Source: Dryas octopetala
Taxonomy: Eukaryota > Streptophyta > Magnoliopsida > Rosales > Rosaceae
Direction of reading: 5' to 3'
DNA length: 64,000 nt
NCBI GenBank assembly: GCA_963921425.1
Contig: OY992833.1
Coordinates: forward strand, 8,281,228 to 8,345,227
Shown here piece by piece: positions 47,620 through 58,251 of this stretch. How positions within the stretch are numbered: the stretch's first letter is position 1; each line of letters starts with the position of its first letter. A model generated the notes under the pieces. It was given only the letters and a program-made list of their open reading frames with translations, did not search any database and was not told the origin of the DNA. The translations under genes were made by a program, and so were the position numbers.

Positions 47620-49734
47620 ATGAACCCTGAACTTGTTGCAAGGTTGGAGAGGCTCAAGAACGAAGCTTTAGGTACATCACAAGTCAGCCCACAACCTAGT
47701 GCATCAGATTCGAGTAGTGAAGAGACTGAGAGTGTCGACATGGCTGAAGCAAATGAGATGATGCCGCAGCCCCTGAGCCATTTTTCAGCACCTTCGCTGC
47801 CCACTCAACCATCTTTCATTCGGTATGCAACCATAGCCACGGATTTCGAAATCAAGAGTGGTCAGATTCACTTGTTGCCGAGCTACCATGGACTGAATGG
47901 GGAGGATCCGATCAACTTTTTGAAGGAGTTTTCCGGGGTTTGTGAAGCCGCACAATTGAGGGGCCTGAATGCCGATCAGTACCGTTTGAGAATGTTCCCT
48001 TTTGCACTTAAGGACAAGGCAAAGAGGTGGTTGTATTCGCTGCCCAGTGGTTCCATTTCGACATGGGATGATCTTTCAAGCAAGTTCCTGAACAAGTTCT
48101 ATTCCATTTCCAAGACAAATTCTATTCGGAAGGAGATCCTTGGATTTGTGCAGAAAGCGGACGAGCCATTCCATGAGACTTGGGACAGATTCAAAGAGTT
48201 ACTTACTAGCTGCCCACACCATAACCTATCTCCTTGGTATGTGATTTGTTGTTTTTATCAGGGATTATTGGAGAGAGACCAAGCCAAGGTGGATTCGGCA
48301 TGTGGTGGTGCGTTTATGTCAAAAACGGAGGATGAGGCTACAGATTTGTTTGAGTCACTTTCTTTGAGTTCTCAACAATGGGATTCCAATCGTGCAAGAG
48401 GAGGACCAAAGAGAGGGTTGTATGAGGTAGCTGATGTGCCGAACACCATGGAAGGACAGATTTTGGAAATCAAGACTATGGTGCAGAAGTTATCTTTGGC
48501 TCAAGAGAAGATGATGGGTATGCAAGAACAAGGAGGTGATGTGGAACACGTGAATCAGGTTGGGAGTTATCCTAGGGTGCCATATGATCCATATTCCAAC
48601 ACTTATAACCCTGGATGGAAGAACAACCCTAATTTCAGGTGGAGCAACAACAATGGACAGAGTACCAACAAGCCGTATGTGCACCCTAATGCCGAGAGGT
48701 CTAGTTTGGAGGACAAGATTGCTCAGATTGCTCAAAGCACCACTTCCCTTGCTCAGAGTACCAATGCCTTCATGAACCGTACCGAGCAGCAGATGCAAGC
48801 CAATTCGAAGGCTATTGCACACTTGGAGAGTCAAATGGGTCAGATTGCCACTACTTTGGGTCAGAGAGAGAAGGGGAAATTGCCAAGTCAGCCCATCGTC
48901 AACCCAAAGAATGAGGAGCATGTAAATGCTATTTTGAGGACTACTCCAAGAAAAAGAGTTAGAGTGGTCAAGACTAAGGAGGTGATTGAGATCATGGATA
49001 GCGAGGAAGAGGAGGATCCGGAAATGATTGAGGAGAAAGCTGATACACGTGTGATTCCCCTCATTCCGGACATCGACATCACCAAATTTCCAGCAACCAT
49101 GAGGGAGTTGAAGTCTATTGAGAAGAAGGTTGAGGAGCAGGGGCATAGTCACAACGTTCATAGAGAGATTTGTGGTTATCTCTTTGCATCTTTTCCAAGC
49201 AAGAAGAGGGATCCGGGCTCGTTGGTCATACCATGCAGCATAGGGGAGTATGAGATCGCCAATGCCTTAGTTGACAATGGCTCAGCTATCAATGTCATGC
49301 CGCTGGTTGTGTTCGAGAGGCTTGGATTTGTGGAGGCTGATTTGCAACCGTTTGATTTGGACATTCGCTTCGCCAACTCTTCAGTCGTGAAAGCCCGTGG
49401 TATGCTTGTGGATGTTTTGGTTAAATGTCGTAAATTACTAATTCCCTCTGATTTCATAGTGCTAGATGTGCCGAGACTTCCGGGTGACGTTTCGATTATT
49501 CTTGGGAGACCATTTTTGTGCACCTCTAACATGGAGTACAAAGCATTGGAGAGTACTATGAAGATTCGGCACTACACCAAGCAAGAGGTGTATTTGCTCA
49601 CTTCCGAGATGCCAGAAAACGAGGAGATCACTTTTTATGGAGAGGAGAAGTCAGAGATGGAGAGCTTCTTCAGTTCGTTCTTAGGGAGTGCCGAGAGTAG
49701 CAATGGCAAGAGGAAGAGGAAAGGACGCAAGTAA
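47620..49734 (+). CDS. gag: Family A Gag-protease protein, intact
   Basis: 704 residues from the ATG at 47620; an in-frame GTG lies three codons earlier. Residues about 75-260 are a retrotransposon Gag core (MFPFALKDKAKRWLYSLPSGS, WDRFKELLTSCPHH), which would form the particle shell. Unlike the B Gag, no CCHC zinc knuckle precedes the NPGWKNNPNFRW motif. After an acidic stretch (DSEEEEDPEMIEEK) comes a retropepsin-like domain with LVDNGSAINVMP at about 550-561 and ILGRPF at about 637. The active site reads D-N-G where B and D have D-L-G, so activity is uncertain. The protein ends in a basic tail, GKRKRKGRK, and a stop. No RT, RNase H or integrase follows before the PPT, so the element is non-autonomous, resembling the TR-GAG class. 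Confidence 0.92.
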   Translation: MNPELVARLERLKNEALGTSQVSPQPSASDSSSEETESVDMAEANEMMPQPLSHFSAPSLPTQPSFIRYATIATDFEIKSGQIHLLPSYHGLNGEDPINFLKEFSGVCEAAQLRGLNADQYRLRMFPFALKDKAKRWLYSLPSGSISTWDDLSSKFLNKFYSISKTNSIRKEILGFVQKADEPFHETWDRFKELLTSCPHHNLSPWYVICCFYQGLLERDQAKVDSACGGAFMSKTEDEATDLFESLSLSSQQWDSNRARGGPKRGLYEVADVPNTMEGQILEIKTMVQKLSLAQEKMMGMQEQGGDVEHVNQVGSYPRVPYDPYSNTYNPGWKNNPNFRWSNNNGQSTNKPYVHPNAERSSLEDKIAQIAQSTTSLAQSTNAFMNRTEQQMQANSKAIAHLESQMGQIATTLGQREKGKLPSQPIVNPKNEEHVNAILRTTPRKRVRVVKTKEVIEIMDSEEEEDPEMIEEKADTRVIPLIPDIDITKFPATMRELKSIEKKVEEQGHSHNVHREICGYLFASFPSKKRDPGSLVIPCSIGEYEIANALVDNGSAINVMPLVVFERLGFVEADLQPFDLDIRFANSSVVKARGMLVDVLVKCRKLLIPSDFIVLDVPRLPGDVSIILGRPFLCTSNMEYKALESTMKIRHYTKQEVYLLTSEMPENEEITFYGEEKSEMESFFSSFLGSAESSNGKRKRKGRK

Positions 49735-49746
49735 AGGAGAAGGCAA

Positions 49747-49794
49747 TGTCAGGCTGAAGACAGAAAAACAAGCGCTTATTGGGAGGGAACCCAA
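49747..49794 (+). promoter_or_regulatory. Conserved two-hairpin element (A)
   Basis: TGTCAGGCTGAAGACA (stem TGTC/GACA), AGCGCT at 49771-49776, and TTGGGAGGGAACCCAA (49779-49794). The second hairpin begins 44 nt after the gag stop. The first stem differs in sequence from those in B-D but still pairs. Confidence 0.68.
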
Positions 49795-50001
49795 GTTTTT
49801 GTTTCGAATAATGGAGGAGGAGTCGTCGAGGACCAAGGAGGCCGCGCCTACCCTTGGAGTGTCCACGCTTGCGTACGCAAGTAAACAGTTTCTTTATTTC
49901 GCTTCATAAGACAATTTTTCATTTTGGTGTGTTTATTTGGTTTCGGATATTTGCAATTTCCCGTTTCGCTTAATTTGATCATTCTTGCATTTATTTCATA
50001 T

Positions 50002-50036
50002 ACATTGAGGGCAATGTATCATTTAAGTGTGGGGAG
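50002..50036 (+). promoter_or_regulatory. ACATTG hairpin and degenerate internal PPT (A)
   Basis: ACATTGAGGGCAATGT (50002-50017) followed by TTTAAGTGTGGGGAG. The purine tract is interrupted by a T, unlike in B, C and D. Confidence 0.5.
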
Positions 50037-51737
50037 AAGGGCAATTGTCATTTGTTAGTGTTTTTAGGTTAGAACAAGTGTTTAGGGTGTTTTAAGTGTT
50101 TTTAGAAAAAAGAAAAAAAAAAATTTCGTTTTCAGTGTTTTTAGGTGTTTTTAGGTTAGGAAAAAACTTTTTCTTTTGTTTTTAAACTTAGGGTGTCAAA
50201 ACCCACATCAAAATGCACGTTTTCATTAGATCTCATTCACCTTAGTGATGGATGTGATTCTTTTGAAGTGTGCGACATCGTTTTAAAAACAAAAAGTTTT
50301 TGAGTCATTTTGGTTGTTTCAGGTCGTTTTGAGTCCCCAACTACTTGATTTGAGTGTGCATGATTGTTATGAGCATGTTTTAGTATTGTGTGTATATTTG
50401 GTGTTCTTTTCATTCTAATAGTGTTCCATAACATATCTTGCAATTCTATGTCATTTGGCCTTGTTGACATGAATTTAGGTTGTGATTAGCATTACTAATG
50501 ATTATATGCATAATAGAGTAGACTTGCATGACCTAAGTGAGCTTTTGAGCCCTGTTCTTCAATTCTTGAGTGTTGCGCGCCACTCTGATTCTATCATTGT
50601 CATATAAGTCGTTGTTTTGATCTCATTGTCTTTCATTTGGTCATTTGCTTGGGATATGCATAATCTTGAATCAATGAGCTAGAACTCTTTTCTTGTGTAC
50701 ACAAAGCATGTTGTATATGCATAACTCTTGAGAAATGAATTTAGGCCCTGTTTGTGTACCCCATAGCCTGAAAGCCTACCCATTACATGTTTTATCCTTA
50801 GTTACCCATTTTGAGCCTTTTAAGCCGTTTTCTTTGTTACCCCATACCAAACCCTAAGTTTGGGGGTGTACCACCCCTTTCATCCGTTTTACCCTTTTTA
50901 TGGTATTGCAAGTTGTTTATATGTTGATTGAGGTGGAAAAGAAGTGAAAATGCATAGCTTATACAAAAATGTGTCAAAAAAAAAATATATGTATGTCGTG
51001 CCCAAAGAAAAGAAAAAGAAAAGAAATCAAAGAGAAAAAGATGGGACAGTTTCAAAAGAAAAAGTGAGCAAAAAGAGTTCAAATTGAGCTATGAAGTGCA
51101 AAGAAGCAAGGTAAACCTCAGAATGTTCTTTTAATGCTTGCAATTCCATGAATTTAGCCCTTTGTGTTTCCGTTTCGTTTCAATACCCTATCCTAGCATA
51201 AGCCTTCATTATAACCCTATTAAAGCCCTAGCTGATCTCAAGAGGTGTGTATTATACTTATGTGGAGTCTATTTAAGAAGGGAGCCTATGGTTATTGATT
51301 CTATTTCAAGCATTTGTATTCCTTTCATGAGATCAGTATTCTTTCTAAAATGTGCCTTTATTTCATGTACATATGTGAACTAATTGTTTTTGTTACATAT
51401 TTCCTCTCACATATACTTTTGAGTGCACATATCAACCCAATTCTTGAGTGTTTATCATTGAGAGTATGCCATAAGTGAGGATTGGAGTTAAATCTATTAT
51501 GTATGTATTGATTTAGTTTTGTTTGTCTAATACTTGGATTTGTGTCAAGGATGGCCTATATGACAATAGAGGAGCGAGGTATGTTATTTGAAATGTTATT
51601 AGAATTTGGAGAGTACAATTTATATGCCTTGCTTTCCTATGTGATTAATGGTTGTGCGCATGAATTCAGTTGTTGGGATGTTGGAGTCAGTCTTGAGTCT
51701 TTTCTTTCCTTTATTTGCTCGAGGACAAGCAAAATCT

Positions 51738-51750
51738 AAGTTTGGGGGTG
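51738..51750 (+). other. Family A polypurine tract
   Basis: AAGTTTGGGGGTG directly before the 3' LTR start TGATGAG. Confidence 0.92.
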
Positions 51751-53957
51751 TGATGAGTGTGCATTTTGCATCACTTTATGATACTAATTCCTTAACCTAG
51801 AGTGTTAGAACTCGATATTTTGTGTTTCTTGTCTTGTTTTTGTGTTTTCAGGTCAAATGAAGCAGAAATGAGAAAAAGAAGCAAATGGAGCCATTTTAGG
51901 ACATTTCCTGGTCAAACCAGGAAAACGAGTGAAATCCTAGTCAAACCAGGAAAAGTGCAGAAATCCTAGTCAAATGAGGATTCCTAGTCACACTAGGAAA
52001 CATCAAGTCCAGAACCATCATTGCGGAGCCAGAAATGTGAAATCCTGATTCGAATAGGAAATCCTGGTTGAACTAGGAAACCTAACCCAACTAGGGAAAG
52101 GAGTCCTAATGACACTAGGAGACCCCAGGGGCAATATGGTCATTACGAGAAGTCGAAATAGATAAGGAATCTCTCATTTTCAAGGAATCCTAGTTGCACC
52201 AGGAAATGTTGTTCAAGGTTCCAGAAGCTTCCAGAAGGTGGTGGACATCCATGGAAATGAATGGAGGGAAGAAATGAATTTCAATTCAAATGGAAATGAG
52301 GGGCAAAATGGGAAGTCAAAAGTGGAGGGCCCATGGGCCCTAGGGATGTCGAACCAAGATGGGCCATGCATGCACATGCATGGGCCCAAACCCTAGCAGC
52401 CCAAAGGCCATGCCCAAGGAGGAAGATGGCAGCCCATGCATGCCATGCAAACCCTAGCCCATCTTGTGCAAGCCACCTCAGCCCAACACATGTGAGCCCA
52501 AAGCACATCAAGGTCCAAGACCAGCAGCCCATGCGCCAAGGAGGGGGCCCTAGCTGACTTGCATGCGCCACTTAAGCCCAAAAGGAGCAGCCCATGCCGC
52601 AAGGCCCTGATGCACCTAACCCTAGCTGAAGCCGCAAGCAACAAGGACAAGGAACCCTAGCAGCCGCATGTTTCCTTCTCCTTGCCTCTCAAGGAATGCA
52701 CCTCTATATATATCCCCTTCATTCAGAACCCTAGGGATCACTTTTTCTCACCTCCAACTCCAGCCGAAATTCCTTTTGTTCTCTAGTTTTATTTTGCTGT
52801 TCTAGGTTAGTTTTAGTTTAATTCTTGTGAGGGCTAGCCGAAGGTAGAGAGAGAGAGAGGAGTGGCGTGGCTGCAAGGAAGGACACCCCTAAGCCGCAAG
52901 CCCTAGCTCACCATAGCCGTGAGCCAAATTGCTTGTGCAAGGTGCCTTCTCTTCCTTGTCTTGCCGCAGCCTCTTCCCCTTGTTTCTTTTGAATTTCGTT
53001 CTAGTTTCTATTTTAATTGTTGGTTTATGCTACTGAAGTTAATTAGTTTATGATTCTGAATTTATTTAATGCATGGTTCTGATTTCATTTAGTTGTTTAT
53101 GTTTATGCAATTTAATTTATGCAATTTAATTTAGTTGTTTAGTTGTGCCTTTAATTTTGCGTTTCTGATTTTCTTTAGCAAGCATGAATTGGGACTTTGT
53201 TTATTTGTTAGTTTCTGTTTTTATTTATTTTATTTAATTATGTAGGTTAGTTATTCTATCTTGCATGTTAGTTGTAGGTCGATTAATGGATTTGCATGTT
53301 CTAACAAATCGTTTATCCGTCTCTTGGTCTGTTAGTTTGATGTTTGCACGTATTAAATTTCCACTATCTATTAGAACCCCCGTCACTAGTTGTTTGCATC
53401 CTTTGACTGGCCACCTTAGGGTAATTGCATCTAGTTTATCTGTTAGGTTTAGCTGTGAAATAGTCAAAGACACTAAACCACAAGTAACAAGGGAATAAGG
53501 GATTATTCTTGGTAGTGGGGTTGGGCGACCTCTATAAGGAAATAGTGAAAACTTATATGTTGTGCATGTTTGACGTTCTCATAAAACTTAATGACTCCTA
53601 CATGGGTAACAGCTGCCTTAGCTTGAACAGGGAACATGTAGGTTAACTGGCTAAGGAAGGCTCAAGAAGCTCTTAGTTTATGCATTAGGAGAACAATGGC
53701 GAGAAAGTAACTAGCCAAACCTTTTTAGCTGTCAAACTTTAATATGTTGTGTTCAAATTAACTGTCATTAGCCTTGGATGGTTATTGCATGTTTATCTGA
53801 TTTGAAACTGAAAACTTAACATTGCAAGATAGAATAAAGTGTGTGTGCGTGTGGTGATGTGTGCGTGTGTTCCATCTTTTCAAAACCCCCGATTTAGTTA
53901 TTCTAGTGATTAATTGCATTGATTTGTTGCTTATTAACCATTCCCTGTGGGATCGAC
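51751..53957 (+). mobile_element. Family A 3' LTR, interrupted
   Basis: 2207 bp from TGATGAGTGT to GGGATCGAC, where a minus-strand A element is inserted. The last 80 or so bases (to CAACA) should lie beyond the right edge of the window. TATA box TATATATA at about 52704-52713. Palindrome cluster at 51907-52120; CATGCATG block at 52360-52450. Confidence 0.9.
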
Positions 53958-54216
53958 TGTTGAATGTTTTCTAGTGTGACTAGGAATCCTCATTCGACTA
54001 GGATTTCTGCACTTTTCCTGGTTTGACCAGGATTTCACTCGTTTTCCTGGTTTGACCAGGAAATGTCCCAAAATGGCTCCATTTGCTTCTTTTTCTCATT
54101 TCTGCTTCATTTGACCTGAAAACACAAAAACAAGACAAGAAACACAAAATAGCGAGTTCTAACACTCTAGGTTAAGGAATTAGTATCATAAAGTGATGCA
54201 AAATGCACACTCATCA
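53958..54216 (-). mobile_element. Internally deleted 3' LTR of a second A element
   Basis: 259 bp. It begins with the LTR terminus TGTTGA, jumps to U3 (TTTTCTAGTGTGACTAGG), and ends ...ACTCATCA beside a PPT. The interior, about 2.2 kb, is missing although both ends are kept. The insertion site in the neighbouring LTR predicts the duplication TCGAC (53953-53957). Confidence 0.78.
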
Positions 54217-55716
54217 CACCCCCAAACTTAGATTTTGCTAGTCCTCGAGCAAATAAAAGAAAGAAAAGACTCAAGACTGACTCTAACATCCCAACAACTG
54301 AATTCATGCGCACAACCATTAATCACATAGGAAAGCAAGACATATAAATTGTATTCTCCAAATTCTAATAACATTTCAAATAACATACCTCGCTCCTCTA
54401 TTGTCATATAGGCCATCCTTGACACAAATCCAAGTATTAGACAAACAAAACTAAATCAATACATACATAATAGATTCAACTCCAATCCTCACTATGGCAT
54501 ACTCTCAATGATAAACACTCAAGAATTGGGTTGATATGTGCACTCAAAAGTATATGTGAGAGGAAATATGTAACAAAAACAATTAGCTCACATATGTACA
54601 TGAAATAAAGGCACATTTTAGAAAGAAATACTGATCTCATGAAAGGAATACAAATGCTTGAAATAGAATCAATAACCATAGGCTCCCTTCTCAAATAGAC
54701 TCCAGATAAGTGTAATACACACCTCTTGAGATCAGCTAGGGCTTTAATAGGGTTATAATGAAGGCTTAGGCTAGGATAGGGTATTGAAATGAAAAGGAAA
54801 CACAAAGGGCTAAATTCAAGGAATTGCAAGCACCAATAGAACATTCTGAGGTACACTTTGCTTCTTTGCACTTCATAGCTTACTTTGAACTCTTTTTGCT
54901 CATTTTTTCTTCTTTTAAAACCGTCCCATCTCTTTTCTTTGGTTTCTTTTCTTTTTTTTTTCTTTGGGCACGGCATACATACTTTTCTAACACACTTTTG
55001 TATAAGCTATGCCATTTCACTACTTTTCCACCTCAATCAACATATAAACAACTTGCAATACCATAAAAAGGGTAAAACGGGTAAAAGGGGTGGTACACCC
55101 CCAAACTTAGGGTTTGGTATGGGGTAACAAAGAAAACGGCTTAAAAGGCTCAAAATGGGTAACTAAGGATAAAACATGTAATGGGTAGGTTTTCAGGCTA
55201 TGGGGTACACAAACAGGGCCTAAATTCATTTCTCAAGAGTTATGCAAATACGGCATGCTTTGTGTATACAAGAAAAGAGTTCTAGTTCATTGATTCAAGA
55301 TTATGCATATTCCAAGCAAATGACCAAATGAAAGACAACGAGATCAAAACAACGACTTATATGACAATGATAGAATCAGAGTGGCGCGCAACACTCAAGA
55401 ATTGAAGAACAGGGCTCAAAAGCTCACTTAGGTCATGCAAGTCTACTCTATTATGCATATAATCATTAGTAATGCTAATCACAACCTAAATTCATATCAA
55501 CAAGGCCAAATGACATAGAATTGCAAGATATGTTATGGAACACTATTAGAATGAAAAGAACACCAAATATACACACAATACTAAAACATGCTCATAACAA
55601 TCATGCACACTCAAATCAATTAGTTGGGGACTCAAAACGACCTGAAACAACCAAAATGACTCAAAAACTTTTTTGTTTTTAAAACAATGTCGCACACTTC
55701 TAAAGAGTCACATTCA
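54217..55716 (-). mobile_element. Internal 3' region of the second A element
   Basis: Starts with the PPT (54217-54229) and is collinear with 50268-51750 in inverse orientation, including the middle PPT-like tract (55097-55107). Cut at 55716 by the D LTR. An open frame of 166 residues (54476-54976) has hydrophobic stretches but is broken in the sister copy and not kept in B, C or D, so I do not call it a gene. Confidence 0.88.
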
Positions 55717-58238
55717 TGTTGTATGTTTTCCTAGAGCAAATTAAATACCCTTTTCTGAGCTCTAGGTTAACTCGCAAGTGCACGAATCGCTAAGTAGCAA
55801 AGCTTACAAATACGAGGTCGATCCCACAGGGAATTGTACTAGTGTACGATTACTAACTCAATTAAATTCAATTAACCCAACTCTGACTCACACACGCAAA
55901 TGGGGGGTTTTGATTGGTTTTAAGGCTAAACTAAACAAACAGAGAAATAACAAACTTTAAAATGATAACTGAAAGATTTCGGATAAAACAATAATAAAGA
56001 AACACTAGGGGTCAGAATCCACCACTAGCATACCATTCACTCTACTATGGGTATTAACAATCAATAAGTAAACATGTTGACAAAGTTCGTCTACTAAAAG
56101 GTTTGGCTAGTCACTTTTAGCAATTACTCCCCTTACTGTGCATAAACTAAGAGCTTCTTGGGCCTTCCTTAGCCAGTTAACTTGCATGTTCCCTAGTTCT
56201 AAGCTAAGGCAGCTGTTACCCATGCAAGAGTCGTTACGATCTGTGAGAGTGACAAACACATAGCGCATGGCTCCAAATTAATGTACTGTATGTCATCTAT
56301 GATCTCTTTTCTCATGAATATTTTCTTAGGATATCCACTTGTTGCCTATTGAAACTATCATCCTTTCGAGCTTGTTTAGTTTCACAACATAATTCTAGAT
56401 GCATGCAACCTAAGGTGATCAGTCAAAGATGCGAAACAAATAGATTCAATTTAAATAGAGATCCAAGATTTGTCAACATATAAACAATCAAAATATTAAT
56501 AATCCATAGTAAAAGTGAACAGCAATGCTAGGGCTTCATCCTAGCCCTAGCCCAATATTCAGCTACACATAATTAAAATCACAAATAAACAAAACATAAT
56601 TAAAACAATTAAAATAAAAGAAAGGGAAGAAGAAATCAAGCCACGAATGATGGAGTGGAGGTGCGGCTGCAAGGTGATGGCGTGATTGGGCTGCTGCTCG
56701 GCCTTGGGCTCCACGGCAAAGAGGTGAAGATGCTCGGCAAGGTGGCAGCAAGGTGGTGATGCGTGGCTAACGTCGGTGGCTGCGGCTTGGTGGCGCAACT
56801 TAGTGGTGGTGGCTGCGGCTTCAATGATTCCTCCTTCTTCGGTTCAGCACACAATAAAAGAAACACAATGAGAGGGGCTGGGGTGCTCGGCCACAAGAGA
56901 GAAGAAGAAAAAGAAAGAGAGAGAAGGAGATGGTGGCTACGGCACAAGATGAACAAGAGAGAGAGGGTGCTGCGGCTAGGACAAGGAAGAAACACTAGCT
57001 AGGGTTTTCGAAAAATAAAAGAGGAGAAAAACAAATTTCAGAACAGCCCCCTTTTCTGATTTTTAGAGATATATTTATAGAGGGAAGTGGGGCTGAGATT
57101 TCTCTTTCTTTTCAATGTGGGATAAGTGCATTCCTTGCACACCAAGGCTTATAATTTTCGGCCAAGCATGGGCCTTGGGCTCTTTTTGGGCTCTTTTTGG
57201 GCGTAACTCCTTTTTCAGCTCGCGGAACTGCTGCGCTACCTCCACTAAAATGGCCATATCTTGAGCTAGAAAACTCAGAATCGAAATCCGTAAAATTCCC
57301 TGCGAAGCTAACATCCGTATCTTTCCAACCATATATGGCATGCTACCTGATTCATTCTGGAGAAGTACAGAATTGCTGTCGAAATTGGTGCTCTGTTTTC
57401 CAGGGTTTTGACTTCTTTTTTCAGCTAGGATTCCTTGGGAGGCAAGAACAAGAAAGTGCAGCAGCAGCTAGGGTTAGGAGAGCATTGGGCTTGCGGCAAG
57501 GGCTTTGGCTTTGGGCTTAAGTGACACACGCCAGCCCCCCTAGGGTTTCACTTCATGGCTGCCACCTTCAAGCTTGCGCATTGAGCTTCATCTTGGGCTG
57601 GTGCATGCATGCATGCATGGCCCCTCAGATTTCGGCATTTGCATAGGCCCATGGCCCATTTGACTTGTTGACTTTTCATAGTTGACCCTCATTTCCATTT
57701 GAATTCGAATTCATTTCTTCCCTCCATTTATTCCCATGGATGTCCACCACCTTCTAGAAGCTTCTGGAACCTTGACTTTGTAGAGTTGACTTTGACCAAC
57801 ATTTCCTAGTGTGACTAGGATTTCTTGTAAATGAAGGATTCCTTATCCATTTCGACTTCTCGTAATGACCATATTGCCCCTGGGGTCTCCTAGTGTCATT
57901 AGGACTCCTTTCCCTAGTTGGGTTAGGTTTCCTAATTCAACCAGGATTTCTCATTTCTGGCTCCGCAATGATGGTTCTGGACTTGATGTTTCCTAGTGTG
58001 ACTAGGAATCCTCATTCGACTAGGATTTCGGCCCCTTTCCTGGTTTGACCAGGATTTCTCTTGTTTTCCTAGTTTGACTAGGAAATGTCTAAAAATGGTC
58101 CTTTTGGCTCCTTTTCTCTTCTTTGCTCATTTTATCCTATAAGAACAAAAACAAACTAACAACACACAAAATATCGAGTTCTTGCACTCTGAGTTAGGGA
58201 GTTAGTATCATAAAATAGTGTAAAATGAGCACTCAACA
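55717..58238 (-). mobile_element. Element D 3' LTR
   Basis: 2522 bp, TGTTGTATG at the left and ...ACTCAACA at the right. It contains a 390-bp block nearly identical to C (56082-56471), a second block shared with C (about 57180-57390), a TATA box (TATTTATA on the plus strand, 57072-57079), CATGCATG repeats (57603-57619) and TTGAC words (57660-57800). The expected duplication is ATTCA (55712-55716); its partner is outside the window. Open frames here lie in LTR sequence. Confidence 0.92.
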
Positions 58239-58251
58239 CACCCCCAAACTT
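58239..58251 (-). other. Element D polypurine tract
   Basis: AAGTTTGGGGGTG on the minus strand, directly before the LTR. Confidence 0.92.

Larger units (their letters stand above)
49735..51737 (+). other. Family A 3' non-coding region
   Basis: 2 kb without a convincing gene. It contains the two-hairpin element (49747-49794), an ACATTG hairpin with a degenerate PPT-like tract (50002-50036), a middle PPT-like AAGTTTGGGGG (50856-50866) and a stretch rich in AAGAAAAAG (50980-51070). The region around 51140-51740 is open in short frames only. Confidence 0.8.

Noticed and set aside
54476..54976. Possible env-like frame (166 residues, hydrophobic stretches)
   Set aside because: The sister copy at 50980-51480 is broken, and the homologous regions in B, C and D are not open. 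A conserved non-coding 3' region explains it better.
56636..56995. Proline/serine-rich frames in the D LTR
   Set aside because: Low-complexity sequence in LTR leader, no domain, overlapping frames on both strands.
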